NCBI RefSeq assembly: GCF_023702635.1
Contig: NZ_CP098455.1
Coordinates: forward strand, 1 to 64,000
Length of the DNA: 64,000 nt
Direction of reading: 5' to 3'
Origin: Spongiibacter taiwanensis
GTDB taxonomy: Bacteria > Pseudomonadota > Gammaproteobacteria > Pseudomonadales > Spongiibacteraceae
The notes beneath the pieces were generated by a model. It did not search any database and was not told where the DNA came from. It saw nothing but the letters and a program-made list of their open reading frames with translations. This document shows, one piece after another, positions 44,446 through 53,188 of this stretch. Positions within the stretch are counted from its first letter, which is position 1. Each line of letters starts with the position of its first letter. A program made the position numbers and the translations under genes.

Positions 44446-45306
44446 TCAGGCCAGGGCTTTTTCGCCCGAGGCCACACTCTGGAAAATCAGGGTATTAATG
44501 GTCATGGGGCCGACACCACCCGGCACTGGCGTGTAAGCGGCAACGCGATCAATCAATGGCGCCAACTCAATATCGCCAACACCGCCCGGGTGATAGCCCG
44601 CGTCTACGACCACGGCGCCATCTTTAATCCACTCGGCCTTAATAAACTCCGGCTTGCCCACGGCGCCAACGACGATATCGGCCTGTTTGATAAGGGCAGG
44701 GAGATTTTGGGTGCGAGAGTGGCAGATGGTCACTGTGGCGTTGGCTTCTAGCAACATCATCGCCATTGGTTTGCCCAGGATCGGGCTGCGGCCCACCACC
44801 ACGGCGTGTTTGCCTTCTAGTTGAATGCTGTAGTGCTCGAGCAGGCGCATGATGCCCTTGGGTGTCGCGCAGCCGTAGGCTTCTTCGCCCATGGCCATCC
44901 GGCCAAAGCCCAGGCAGGTGACGCCATCCACATCCTTGCTGAGGGCAATGGCGTCAAAGCAGGCCCGCTCATCAATCTGTGCGGGCACAGGGTGTTGCAG
45001 GAGGATGCCATGCACGTCGGGGTTGTTGTTCAGCTCGTCAATCTTGGCCAGCAATTGCTCGGTGGTCGTGGTGTCGGGCAGCTCTACCTTAAGGGAGCCC
45101 ATGCCGATCCGTTCGCAGGCATTGCCCTTCATCTTTACATAGGTTGCCGAAGCAGGGTCTGCGCCCACCAGAATGGTGGCAAGAATGGGCGTCTTGCCAC
45201 CGGATTGGGCCTTGAGAGAGGCGACGCGCTCGGTCAACTGCGCCTCCCAGCTTGCTGCCAAGGCCTTGCCATCCAATCGCTCTGCTGTCATTCCTGCTTG
45301 CCCCAT
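44446..45306 (-). CDS. folD: Methylenetetrahydrofolate dehydrogenase / cyclohydrolase
   Basis: FolD interconverts 5,10-methylene- and 10-formyl-tetrahydrofolate. The 286-residue protein has the catalytic Lys in [23 protein letters not shown] near residue 100, DVDGVTC, the NADP loop [18 protein letters not shown] and the end [15 protein letters not shown]. The first codon may be ATG 45306 or the ATG five codons later ([11 protein letters not shown]). It leads a three-gene minus-strand run and is divergent from the tRNA operon. Confidence 0.96.
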   Translation of the reverse strand: MGQAGMTAERLDGKALAASWEAQLTERVASLKAQSGGKTPILATILVGADPASATYVKMKGNACERIGMGSLKVELPDTTTTEQLLAKIDELNNNPDVHGILLQHPVPAQIDERACFDAIALSKDVDGVTCLGFGRMAMGEEAYGCATPKGIMRLLEHYSIQLEGKHAVVVGRSPILGKPMAMMLLEANATVTICHSRTQNLPALIKQADIVVGAVGKPEFIKAEWIKDGAVVVDAGYHPGGVGDIELAPLIDRVAAYTPVPGGVGPMTINTLIFQSVASGEKALA

Positions 45307-45403
45307 AAAAGATGTTGGAAATTAGGATCTTATTGTCGCATGGTGAAATTTCTCAGGCCACTTTTGATGACGGTATAAAGGGCAATAATTTTGGTCAAAA
45401 TCG

Positions 45404-45432
45404 TTGACGACCCTGGGTTGCCTGCGTATCAT
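45404..45432 (+). promoter_or_regulatory. Sigma70 promoter of the tRNA operon
   Basis: TTGACG (45404-45409) and TATCAT (45427-45432) are separated by 17 bases and followed by a GC-rich discriminator (GCGCAGCTCC), the pattern of stable RNA promoters under stringent control. The first tRNA begins about 30 bases after the predicted start. Confidence 0.85.
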
Positions 45433-45470
45433 GCGCAGCTCCTGTAACGGGGCATCTGATGTACGGTTAA

Positions 45471-45547
45471 CGGGGTATAGCGCAGTCTGGTAGCGCGCCT
45501 GCTTTGGGAGCAGGATGTCGGGAGTTCGAATCTCTCTACCCCGACCA
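45471..45547 (+). tRNA. tRNA-Pro (UGG)
   Basis: A full 77-base cloverleaf: acceptor CGGGGTA pairs with TACCCCG, the anticodon arm CCTGC-TTTGGGA-GCAGG has anticodon TGG at 45505-45507, and the T arm carries GTTCGAAT. CCA is encoded. It is the first of three tandem tRNAs. Confidence 0.98.
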
Positions 45548-45574
45548 CTTTCGTACATCAACAAGGCGGTTCTT

Positions 45575-45651
<77 letters not shown>

Positions 45652-45680
45652 TTTACAGGAAAGTAGTCCCCTCTTTATAT

Positions 45681-45757
45681 GGTGGCCGTAGCTCAGTTGG
45701 TAGAGTCCAGGATTGTGATTCCTGTTGTCGCGGGTTCGAGCCCCGTCGGCCACCCCA
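45681..45757 (+). tRNA. tRNA-His (GUG)
   Basis: The cloverleaf begins GGTGGCC, with the extra 5' G(-1) of tRNA-His opposite the discriminator C. The anticodon loop TTGTGAT carries GTG at 45715-45717 in the stem CAGGA/TCCTG. CCA is encoded. It ends the Pro-Arg-His operon; no strong terminator is evident beyond a weak TCAG/CTGA hairpin followed by TTTATTTTT near 45784-45815. Confidence 0.98.
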
Positions 45758-46157
45758 TTTCCCTAATGCTCCTTTGTTACTTCTCAGTCGCTCGCTGACG
45801 ACACTTTATTTTTGTGGCTGTCTTGCCGCAATTTAATTTCAGAGATACTCTATTCCGCGTAAATGTGTCGTTGTTGCGGCAATCTTCTTAAAAATTGCGG
45901 CCCCACGCACATTTAGGGGAGGGGTCCCGCTATTGCACATCTGAAGTGAGAATTCTCTCACTAATTCCAGGTCGGGTCATTTAGTAACATTACGGCGTTC
46001 TCTATATTAGAGGTGTTAGATGTTGCTCATGTAAATGGGCTCCCTCAGCAGAATCAGGCATTTCGGATTTGTCGCGGGCACGTTGCCTTGCCCTGTTATT
46101 CGTCGACAGTTTGAACAGTGATGTTCAGGTGGTTTCACCAAACAATGGAGAGTTCCC
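45758..46157. other. Gap between tRNA-His and the repeat OmpA gene
   Basis: These 400 bases contain no convincing gene. They hold a 10-base inverted repeat, GCCGCAATTT (45825-45834) and AAATTGCGGC (45892-45901), with a third TTGCGGCAA copy at 45874-45882 between them, and the inverted repeat GTGAGA-ATTC-TCTCAC (45946-45961). TATATT at 46003-46008 is a possible -10 element for the following gene, with only a weak -35. These may be operator sites. Confidence 0.45.
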
Positions 46158-47882
46158 ATGACGTTGTTCCGCAAGCTGGTTTCCGGCTTCCTACTATCCT
46201 GCTTTTTATCCCAGTCAGTGCTGGCGGATCCGCTCACTGATTTGCTGGACGCGCTGGGGCTGGGTCAACTTGTCGGTCAGGTTCCTGTTATCGGCACAAT
46301 CGGCGCATCCGTGCTTGATCCTAACGGCACCGGCGATAATGACTTTCTCGGCGCCGACGTGCTGAACCCTGAAAATGATCTGGGTGTCACCCTACTGTCA
46401 GGTGAGTTGCTCGGTTTTGGCAACCATACCGGCAGCGGAACGGCCGTGCCCCTGGACTTCCTCGGCTTGAGTGACCTTCTTACCGCCCTGGGTCTTACCT
46501 ACAGTGAGGGCAGCGCGACGCTGGTGCGCGGCCTGCTTGCTCAGGATGGCACGGTGACCAGCCTGGCGTTGACCACAGTTGATGACGTGTTGGCGCTGTT
46601 GGGGGTGAGCGAGCTGGGTTTGACCGATGGCCTGGCGGCAGGTTTGCCGGGGTTAAATGATCAACCCATTGGGCTGGCGATTCTGGCCGAGCCCAACTCG
46701 GGGAATTCTACTTCTGATGGTTTGCTGGGTCTGGCGCTACTGACACCGGGCTCGTCCGGTAATGGTGGCTTGATTGGGGTTTCGGTGTTGTCCGGCGCCA
46801 ACTCGGGTAATGGTAGTGCCGTGGGTATTGCCGTACTCAGCGGCAGCAATTCTGGCAATGGCGGGAATGTGGGCGCCAGTGTGCTGGGCGGCAACAACAG
46901 TGGCAATGGTGGTGATATCGGCGCTGGCGTACTCAACGGCGATAACAGCGGCAATGGCGGCAGCGTCGGCGCAGGGGTATTAAACGGCGATGACAGCGGT
47001 AATGGCGCCGTTGCTGCTGCGGTATTGAATGGCGATGACTCTGGCAACTCCGAATTTATGTCGGTGGCAGCGCTGAATGAAGACAATTCTGGCAATAGCG
47101 ATTTTGCCAGTGTTGCCGCCGTTAACGGCGATGATTCTGGCAATACCGATGTGTTGTCGGTAGCGGCGCTCAATGGTGATAACTCCGGAAACAGTGATTT
47201 TGCTAGCGTCGGTGCGCTCAATGGTGCCAATTCTGGCGCAGGTGGCGTGATCACCGTAGTAGTGGCCAACGCGGCCAATGCCGGTGAGCCCAACAGTGCA
47301 CTGAGTGCCTGTTCATCCACCGGTGGAGTGGGCTGTGGCGACGCAGAATTTCTGCCCATTCTCGAAACCCAAGTCTGCAAAGATAGCGATGGCGACGGTG
47401 TCTGCGATGCTGAAGACGAGTGTGCGGATACCCCGGCGAACACCCCAGTATTCCTGACGGGTTGTCACCTCACAAAAGATGCGCCTCTGGTATTGCGTGG
47501 GGTGAATTTCGAGTTTGATAAATGGGACCTGACGCCGGAATCCATTCCGATTCTCGAGCACGCGGTAAAAGTGTTGGAGGCCAAACCCGAGGCGTTGGTG
47601 GCAGTTGACGGACACACCGATGCCAAGGGCAGCTTCGAATACAATGATCGGCTGTCTTACCGCCGGGCTGGAACGGTTTACGACTATCTGCTTGCGGCGG
47701 GTATCAAAGAAGACCGATTGGTGTTCCGTGGCTATGGTGAGAATGTGCCAGTTGCACCCAACGAAAACGAAGATGGCAGTGACAATCCCGAAGGACGGGC
47801 CGAGAACCGCCGTGTCGAGCTGAACATTCTGGAGCCTGACACCTTCGCCGAGGTGAAAAAGGCAAACCAAGCGGGTCGCTGA
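46158..47882 (+). CDS. Secreted 16-residue-repeat protein with TSP3 segment and OmpA C-terminal domain
   Basis: The 574-residue protein has a signal peptide (cleavage after VLA, residue 23) and a leucine-rich N-terminal part. About twelve S-G-N turns follow at residues 181-359, mostly exactly 16 apart, typified by VGAGVLNGDNSGNGGS. The regular turn spacing suggests a beta-solenoid. Next is a TSP3-like acidic segment with cysteines (CKDSDGDGVCDAEDEC, 407-422) and a C-terminal OmpA domain (about 443-556) with NFEFDKWDLTPES, VDGHTDAKGSFEYNDRLSYRRA and RAENRRVEL, which binds diaminopimelate in peptidoglycan. It is followed by a POTRA-barrel gene. A cell-surface or periplasmic scaffold role is inferred, not known. 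Confidence 0.85.
   Translation: MTLFRKLVSGFLLSCFLSQSVLADPLTDLLDALGLGQLVGQVPVIGTIGASVLDPNGTGDNDFLGADVLNPENDLGVTLLSGELLGFGNHTGSGTAVPLDFLGLSDLLTALGLTYSEGSATLVRGLLAQDGTVTSLALTTVDDVLALLGVSELGLTDGLAAGLPGLNDQPIGLAILAEPNSGNSTSDGLLGLALLTPGSSGNGGLIGVSVLSGANSGNGSAVGIAVLSGSNSGNGGNVGASVLGGNNSGNGGDIGAGVLNGDNSGNGGSVGAGVLNGDDSGNGAVAAAVLNGDDSGNSEFMSVAALNEDNSGNSDFASVAAVNGDDSGNTDVLSVAALNGDNSGNSDFASVGALNGANSGAGGVITVVVANAANAGEPNSALSACSSTGGVGCGDAEFLPILETQVCKDSDGDGVCDAEDECADTPANTPVFLTGCHLTKDAPLVLRGVNFEFDKWDLTPESIPILEHAVKVLEAKPEALVAVDGHTDAKGSFEYNDRLSYRRAGTVYDYLLAAGIKEDRLVFRGYGENVPVAPNENEDGSDNPEGRAENRRVELNILEPDTFAEVKKANQAGR
46674..47243 (+). repeat. Coding tandem repeats, 48-base period
   Basis: The DNA encodes about ten units of 16 codons, with one unit of 15 at residues 281-295. 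Early units end GNGG and later ones GNSD. The DNA copies are diverged rather than identical, so the array is not a fresh slippage product. Confidence 0.8.
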
Positions 47883-47966
47883 GTCAGCAGGCTAATCAAC
47901 TTTAGTCGGGTCGCGCCCGTGCGGCCCAGACTTTTCCACTGCGGAACATTTTAAAGGACTATTTTT

Positions 47967-49721
47967 ATGGCTATTGACCTACCTCCAGTGATCCCGCCTC
48001 AGCTGGCCAAGCTGGAAGTGCTGGAACAGTATGCTTCTGGTGCGACACCTTATGTGGGTATCGTGAACGGTTACGAATTGCGAGTAACCGGGGATCATCA
48101 TCTTACTGATGACGAGATGGCAAAGATTTTCGCCGCCGCAAACACCCCGTCCCAGGCCATTATTCTGATGAACTCTCTGGCATACCGGAAAGGTCACCTG
48201 TTGGTCACCATGCAATATGCGCCCGATGTCAGCATTGTTCATGTGCACGCTGTGCAAGGTACGGTGCGCCGGGTAGAAGGCGAGGGTGTGGCTGAGTATT
48301 TTGAGCTCCTGAAAGGCGACAGTGACCTGACTCGTGCCGACTTTGATCGGGCTCGGGTGATGGCAAATGTGCGCAGTGAGCGCGCTGGTGTCGATTACAC
48401 CGCTCAGTTTGTGGTGGATGAAGGCAACCCCGCGGATGTCACCCTGGTATTTGAAGGGACGCCAGCAGAGGATTACGACCCTACCGATTTAACCCTGAAG
48501 GTCGGCAACCAGGGCAGCCGCTATGTTGGGCGCTATTTTGGTGATGTGGGTCTGAGCCATGAGTTCAAGAACGGCGTGAAGGCGTCAGCGGCCTATCAGA
48601 CGGCGTTCACCGACCTTGGTGAGTCTCGGGGGGGAGAGGATTATCACCGGATACAACTGGGTGCTGATCGTCCTTTTGCTTCGGGGCTTTATGGCATTAA
48701 CGTAAGTCATGTTGAGTACTCCCAAGATTTCGGGAGTGCGGCGACGACGGGCGGATTTCCGGGACTTGTCGATACCGTTAACTCGCTGACATCGCCCCTG
48801 GGGCTTGGCAATTTGGGCGATATCTTGCTCGGTAACTTATCAGGTACTGGCGTCCAAGGTGCCGACCTCGATGCGGATATTAATTCGATTGTGTTGACGG
48901 GTGAACAGGTCCTGGCGAGCGATTTGGATTATCGCTTCAACTTGTTTCAACGCATTGATTACATCGATTCCCAAATCGATGTTAGTCGAACGGGTGTAAT
49001 TGATCCTGATGAAGCCAGTGAATTCGCCCTGCAGGATGAGAAGTACGGTGTCGTTGAGGTCGGTGTGAAGTACTTTGGCGCCAAGGCGCTGGAAGACAAA
49101 TTGATGCGTTGGTCCGCCCAATTTGCGGTTGCCGCCGGTGTCACCGGAGATAGCGGCACCTTGGGTACCTACAAGGAGTTTCGCGAGGCTGCTCTGGATG
49201 AAAACCCAGGCGCCGATGTGCCTGAGGTGGCGCCCGCCGCGCGCACTGCCGAATTTATTGCCCTCAAACCAAAAGTCTCCCTCAAAATACCCACCTCGCC
49301 CGATGGCTCTATTAACGGTAGCTTTGTCGGTCAATTCGCTGATGAGCAGCTGCCCCAGCAACAGCAGTGGGTACTGGGTGGCATGACTACGCTGGCGGCT
49401 TACCTGCCGGGTGTGCTGGTAGGTGATAGTGGTTACTTTGGCCTGGTGAACTACGAGCACGTGTTCCCCGCTGAGGTCGCCAAGATTACCGGCTCAGTTT
49501 TCGCGGAATACGGTACAGCCTGGTATGAAAACGTTTCTGGCAGCCTTGGTGACGAGCGCAGTATTGCCGATGCCGGGGTGCGCGTTCGGGCCGAGTTCGG
49601 CTGGGACGTTACCGTGGACGCGGTCGCGGCTCGAAAGATTGCCGACGACGGCTTTGAGGACGAAGACGAGCTGGACAAGCTGGAAGCGGACTTTTACATC
49701 ACCTTGAAGAAGGTGTTTTAA
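47967..49721 (+). CDS. TpsB-like POTRA / outer-membrane barrel protein (ShlB/FhaC/HecB type)
   Basis: The 584-residue protein resembles two-partner secretion transporters: a proline-rich start (DLPPVIPPQ), a POTRA-type fold (VNGYELRVTGDHHLTDDEM to VHAVQGTVRRVEG, about residues 29-108), then a long beta barrel with alternating strands (YVGRYFGDVGLSHEF, GLYGINVSHVEYSQDF, GYFGLVNYEHVFP) and a C-terminal Phe typical of BAM substrates. No signal peptide is visible: an in-frame TAA lies five codons before the ATG, which has a strong AAAGGA site. It follows the repeat OmpA gene after 84 bases, so it may export or assemble that protein. Ordinary TpsB barrels need Sec export. Confidence 0.8.
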   Translation: MAIDLPPVIPPQLAKLEVLEQYASGATPYVGIVNGYELRVTGDHHLTDDEMAKIFAAANTPSQAIILMNSLAYRKGHLLVTMQYAPDVSIVHVHAVQGTVRRVEGEGVAEYFELLKGDSDLTRADFDRARVMANVRSERAGVDYTAQFVVDEGNPADVTLVFEGTPAEDYDPTDLTLKVGNQGSRYVGRYFGDVGLSHEFKNGVKASAAYQTAFTDLGESRGGEDYHRIQLGADRPFASGLYGINVSHVEYSQDFGSAATTGGFPGLVDTVNSLTSPLGLGNLGDILLGNLSGTGVQGADLDADINSIVLTGEQVLASDLDYRFNLFQRIDYIDSQIDVSRTGVIDPDEASEFALQDEKYGVVEVGVKYFGAKALEDKLMRWSAQFAVAAGVTGDSGTLGTYKEFREAALDENPGADVPEVAPAARTAEFIALKPKVSLKIPTSPDGSINGSFVGQFADEQLPQQQQWVLGGMTTLAAYLPGVLVGDSGYFGLVNYEHVFPAEVAKITGSVFAEYGTAWYENVSGSLGDERSIADAGVRVRAEFGWDVTVDAVAARKIADDGFEDEDELDKLEADFYITLKKVF

Positions 49722-49740
49722 CAACCCGCTGTGTTGCAAA

Positions 49741-49768
49741 AACGGCCCTGATGGGGCCGTTTTTTTTT
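49741..49768. terminator. Rho-independent terminator after the barrel gene
   Basis: AACGGCCC and GGGCCGTT form an 8-base stem with a TGATG loop, followed by nine T on the plus strand. It also lies between the convergent barrel and pdxJ genes. Confidence 0.93.
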
Positions 49769-49778
49769 GACTGCCATT

Positions 49779-50540
49779 TTACTTGAGGCAGCTGAGATAG
49801 GACTTTACCGCCCGGTCGAGGCCGAGTTCTATCGCATCCACTGTAAAGGCGTGGCCGATGGAAACTTCCAATAGATTGGTCACACTGTTTTTAAACAGGA
49901 ACAAGTTGTGCAAATTAAGGTCGTGGCCAGCGTTTAAACCCAGGCCCACCTCTGCTGCAACCTCACTTGCGCTGACAAATGCCTGCAGTACTTCGTCCTG
50001 TTCCCGGCTACCAAAGGCATGGGCATAAGGGCCGGTGTACAGTTCAATGCGATCGGCGCCGATGTCTTTGGCCAGCCTGATTTGCTCGGGAGTTGGGTCC
50101 ATAAACAGGCTGACTCGAACCTTGAGCGATTTCAGCTCGTCAATGATCGGTGCCAGGCGCTCGGCATCCTGGGTTAAGTCGAAACCGTGATCCGACGTCA
50201 GCTGCTGATTACTGTCCGGCACCAGGGTGCACTGGTCGGGTTTGGTCTGGCGGACAATTTCCAGAAAGCCCGGGTAGTCGCTCACACCCTTGCGGTCGCT
50301 GTGCATGGGCGCTGCGAAGGGGTTGCCCTCGATATTAAATTCCGCCGTGGTCAGCAGGTTGGCCAGTTCATAGCAATCGTCGGCGCGAATATGGCGTTGG
50401 TCAGGGCGGGGGTGCACCGTAATTCCGTGGGCGCCGGCGTTTAGGCAGCGGGCAGCGTGCAGGGACACGCTGGGGTATTCGGTGTCCCGGGAATTGCGGA
50501 TCAGGGCGATTTTATTCAGGTTGATGCTAAGAGCTGTCAC
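49779..50540 (-). CDS. pdxJ: Pyridoxine 5'-phosphate synthase
   Basis: PdxJ condenses 1-deoxyxylulose 5-phosphate and 3-amino-2-oxopropyl phosphate in the last ring-forming step of vitamin B6 synthesis. The 253-residue TIM barrel has SINLNKIALIRNSR at the start, GITVHPRPDQRHI, the Glu-containing FNIEGNPF segment, LVPDSNQQLTSDHGFDL and GLGLNAGHDLNLHNL near the C-terminus. It is convergent with the barrel gene, sharing the hairpin at 49741, and stands 30 bases after a cyclophilin gene with which it may be co-transcribed. The usual recO neighbour is absent. Confidence 0.95.
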   Translation of the reverse strand: MTALSINLNKIALIRNSRDTEYPSVSLHAARCLNAGAHGITVHPRPDQRHIRADDCYELANLLTTAEFNIEGNPFAAPMHSDRKGVSDYPGFLEIVRQTKPDQCTLVPDSNQQLTSDHGFDLTQDAERLAPIIDELKSLKVRVSLFMDPTPEQIRLAKDIGADRIELYTGPYAHAFGSREQDEVLQAFVSASEVAAEVGLGLNAGHDLNLHNLFLFKNSVTNLLEVSIGHAFTVDAIELGLDRAVKSYLSCLK

Positions 50541-50570
50541 CGCAGGCGTCCCCCGGGTTGGTCGGCGTTC

Positions 50571-51146
50571 TTATTCCGCCGTTTTTACGGTCACCGAGTT
50601 GATGAAGATGGGCTCAACAGGGAGGTCGTCGAAACCGCCGTAAGAATGGGTTTTGGAATTGGCAATTTCTCTGGCCACAAATTCGCCGTCGATCACTTCA
50701 CCAAACACGGCATAACCGTCTTTTCCGGCCCGGGCGTCCAGGTCCAGGTTCATACGCATGTTGATAAAGAATTGCGAACGGGCGCTATTGGGGTCATCCG
50801 TGCGGGCCATGGCAACGGTCCAGCGATCATTGCGCAGGCCTGAGGTTTTGGCCTCATTGACAATAGGGTCGCCATTGGGTTTTTCCTCGAGGTGCTCGGT
50901 AAAGCCGCCTCCCTGAACCGCAAAGCGCTTGATGACCCGATGAAAGATGGTGCCATCGTAGAAGCCACTTTTGGCATAGCCGAGGAAATTGGCGACAGTG
51001 ATCGGCGATTTCTCATCGTAAAGCTTGATGGTGATGTCGCCCATGCTGGTATGCAGGACGACAATGCTGTTTTTGTTGTCTTGTGCCAGAGCGCTGGTTG
51101 AGAAGGCAATCAACACCGCTAACAAGGTTGCGCGAATCGAAAACAT
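50571..51146 (-). CDS. Exported peptidyl-prolyl cis-trans isomerase (PpiA-like cyclophilin)
   Basis: This cyclophilin carries a signal peptide (MFSIRATLLAVLIAFSTSALA) and so acts in the periplasm, unlike PpiB. Core motifs are IFHRVIKRFAVQGG, RTDDPNSARSQFFINM and GYAVFGEVIDGEFVA. I start at ATG 51146 (191 residues) because the signal peptide then begins cleanly; an ATG 15 bases earlier overlaps the preceding gene by 10 bases. Its neighbour upstream is an SH3/coiled-coil membrane protein. Confidence 0.92.
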   Translation of the reverse strand: MFSIRATLLAVLIAFSTSALAQDNKNSIVVLHTSMGDITIKLYDEKSPITVANFLGYAKSGFYDGTIFHRVIKRFAVQGGGFTEHLEEKPNGDPIVNEAKTSGLRNDRWTVAMARTDDPNSARSQFFINMRMNLDLDARAGKDGYAVFGEVIDGEFVAREIANSKTHSYGGFDDLPVEPIFINSVTVKTAE

Positions 51147-51151
51147 ATTTA

Positions 51152-51829
51152 TCACCGCCATTCTGAGCGTTTCTTCGGCATCAATCGCGGAATAATCAGT
51201 GTGACCATTACCCCAATCAGCACAGCAAAGGCACCGTTCAGGAAAAATTCGTTTTCCTTATTTTCGCGCAAGCGAGCGTTATCGGTCTTCAATACATCGA
51301 CCTCGTTGCTCAACGCCTGATTTGCCTGCAGTAACTGACGATTATCCTCGTCGAGCTTGATGGAGTTTCCCGAGATGCGTTTGATTTCTTCTAATTCGGC
51401 TTTCAATGCCGTGTTTTCAGCAATGGCGGCATCGAGGTCGCTCTGCGCCTCGGTGCTAACCTGGCCGGTATTGGTCAGTTTTTCTTTTAAGGCTTTGTTG
51501 TCGCTGTCGAGCTCTTTGATCTTGGCATTGGCCCGCTCCAGCAGTGTGCGGGCAACGGGAGACTCAACCAGATAGTGAGATGGCAGCCAGCCCTCGATAC
51601 CGCCGCCAGTGCGAACCTCTGAGTAGCCGCTCTCCTCATTGCTTTGCAGCAGTTCGACTTTTTCGCCGCTGGGCAGCCCCCGGTGAACGATACGGTGGCG
51701 GGAGCTGTCACCGGAGCGAAGTGGGACATACACTTTGTCGCTGATATAGCGTGTTTCGGCAACGGCGCCACTGACTCCGCAAAGCAGCAACAGGCCGAAC
51801 AGGAAGAGTTTGTTCACTGTAATGTCCAC
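51152..51829 (-). CDS. SH3 and coiled-coil membrane protein (TIGR04211/YgiM type)
   Basis: The 225-residue protein has a signal peptide (LFLFGLLLLCGVSGAVAE), a bacterial SH3 domain (VYVPLRSGDSSRHRIVHRGLPSGEKVELLQSN and GWLPSHYLV, residues 33-88), a coiled coil at about 95-190 (LLERANAKIKELDSDNKALKEK onward) and a C-terminal transmembrane helix (GAFAVLIGVMVTLIIPRL). This is the YgiM layout, probably an inner-membrane protein facing the periplasm. Its function is unknown. Start is GTG 51829 or the GTG five codons later. Confidence 0.88.
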   Translation of the reverse strand: MDITVNKLFLFGLLLLCGVSGAVAETRYISDKVYVPLRSGDSSRHRIVHRGLPSGEKVELLQSNEESGYSEVRTGGGIEGWLPSHYLVESPVARTLLERANAKIKELDSDNKALKEKLTNTGQVSTEAQSDLDAAIAENTALKAELEEIKRISGNSIKLDEDNRQLLQANQALSNEVDVLKTDNARLRENKENEFFLNGAFAVLIGVMVTLIIPRLMPKKRSEWR

Positions 51830-51902
51830 ATTAATTAGGCTTGCTAAGTTAGTAAAAATAAAAGAATAAAGCAGTTACGATAACAGTTCAATTTTGTGGT
51901 TG

Positions 51903-52202
51903 TCAGGGCAGAACCCGTTTGTATGGTTTGACAACCACTTTTTGGTAAACCCCGGCGCTAATATAGGGGTCGGCATCGGCCCAGGCTTGGGCTGCTTCCA
52001 GGGACGCAAATTCGGCAACCACCAGGCTGCCGGTGAATCCCGCTTCGCCGGGGTCTTCGCAGTCGATTGCGGGGTGGGGCCCGGCCATCACCAGCCGTCC
52101 CTCGTCGCGGAGCAATTTTAGTCGTGCAATGTGGGCGTCGCGCGCGCCTTTGCGTTTTTCCAGACTGTCTTTGACGTCTTCGCTGATGACGGCGTAAAGC
52201 AT
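51903..52202 (-). CDS. YciI family protein
   Basis: The 99-residue protein is a ferredoxin-like alpha-beta domain of the YciI/YCII type: [24 protein letters not shown], then [11 protein letters not shown] and [23 protein letters not shown]. The conserved His and Asp of the family (the ARDAHIARL and ADADPY motifs) are present. Some relatives are dehydratases or hydrolases, but this one has no assigned substrate. It lies 8 bases after the VC0807-like membrane gene and is probably co-transcribed with it. Confidence 0.9.
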   Translation of the reverse strand: MLYAVISEDVKDSLEKRKGARDAHIARLKLLRDEGRLVMAGPHPAIDCEDPGEAGFTGSLVVAEFASLEAAQAWADADPYISAGVYQKVVVKPYKRVLP

Positions 52203-52210
52203 AAGCGTCC

Positions 52211-52912
52211 CTATTTAACGTGAAGAATTTCTTCGAGTTCCAACGCGGTAAGCTTTTTGATCTGGCTTACCAGGTAGTACAGCGAGGCCATCATGAATAA
52301 GGTACATGGCAGCGCAATAACGGGAAAACTGAGTGCGGTCATGCGGCCGAGTTCTGCGCTGTAGGCTTCGCTTCCCGGGGGGCTAACCAAAAGATACTTG
52401 GCCAAGCCATAATTTAGCGCCGATGATAAAAAGAAAGAAGCCGCTACCAGGTAATTGGCGCGGGTCAGGGCGCGATTGAAGTCACTGCGATTGGCTCGCT
52501 GTTCCAGCGAGGCGTCAATTTTCTGGACGTTAATGAACTCTTCGTTCAGCAGCAATGTTCGGATGAGGGGGTAGCGGGTGTACTGGGACAGCAACACGGC
52601 CAGGCCGATAATGCCGGGAATCGCCGCTTCTTTGATTGCAATGTATTTTGCATCCAGCTCAAGCAGGCTGATGCCGCCAGTCAGCAAAATACTGATAAAG
52701 CCAAGAATGGAAAACAGGTTGGCTTTGCCCACTTTGATAAAGTCGTAAATACCAAAGGCAATTGGGAAAGCCAGCGCAACCACGATACTATAGTGGGCGC
52801 CAAGATATTCCGCCTTGCTGAGTTTGGTGAGGATCAGGGTGGGAATAATGATGTTGAAGAGTAAGTTGGTGATAACGCTGTGGCGTTGTCCCGGGCTTGC
52901 CTTCTTGGACAT
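52211..52912 (-). CDS. VC0807-like integral membrane protein
   Basis: The 233-residue protein has about six hydrophobic segments, such as [59 protein letters not shown] and [23 protein letters not shown], with a charged patch ([23 protein letters not shown]) between the halves. It resembles the VC0807-type family of proteins found next to yciI. The function is unknown; in other genomes the similar place is held by the septation protein IspZ. Confidence 0.75.
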   Translation of the reverse strand: MSKKASPGQRHSVITNLLFNIIIPTLILTKLSKAEYLGAHYSIVVALAFPIAFGIYDFIKVGKANLFSILGFISILLTGGISLLELDAKYIAIKEAAIPGIIGLAVLLSQYTRYPLIRTLLLNEEFINVQKIDASLEQRANRSDFNRALTRANYLVAASFFLSSALNYGLAKYLLVSPPGSEAYSAELGRMTALSFPVIALPCTLFMMASLYYLVSQIKKLTALELEEILHVK

Positions 52913-53188
52913 GTTGGTCCCTTGCAGTTGCTGGAAGAATCGCTATTCGTCTTGTCGGGGTGCGGCGTTGAATGCAGTCAACCGCTAGTCTCATTGCGCT
53001 GATGTCAGAGAGGCATTATGCATTGGTTGCCGCCTGCCTCATCTGCCATCACGGCGTAGAGCGGGTCTCTCGCAATAGGTCAGAGTATCGCTGGTGCAAA
53101 TCGCGGGGCGATAGCGTTGAGGGGCGCCGGAAGCAGCCACACTATACCGATTTTACCGGGTTGCCACTAGCCCGAGGAGAGCAAGCAC

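Noticed and set aside
45322-45564. Minus-strand reading frame of 80 codons over the tRNA-Pro gene
   Set aside because: It is antisense to tRNA-Pro; products of this kind with REIRTPDILLPKQARYQT are a well-known annotation artefact.
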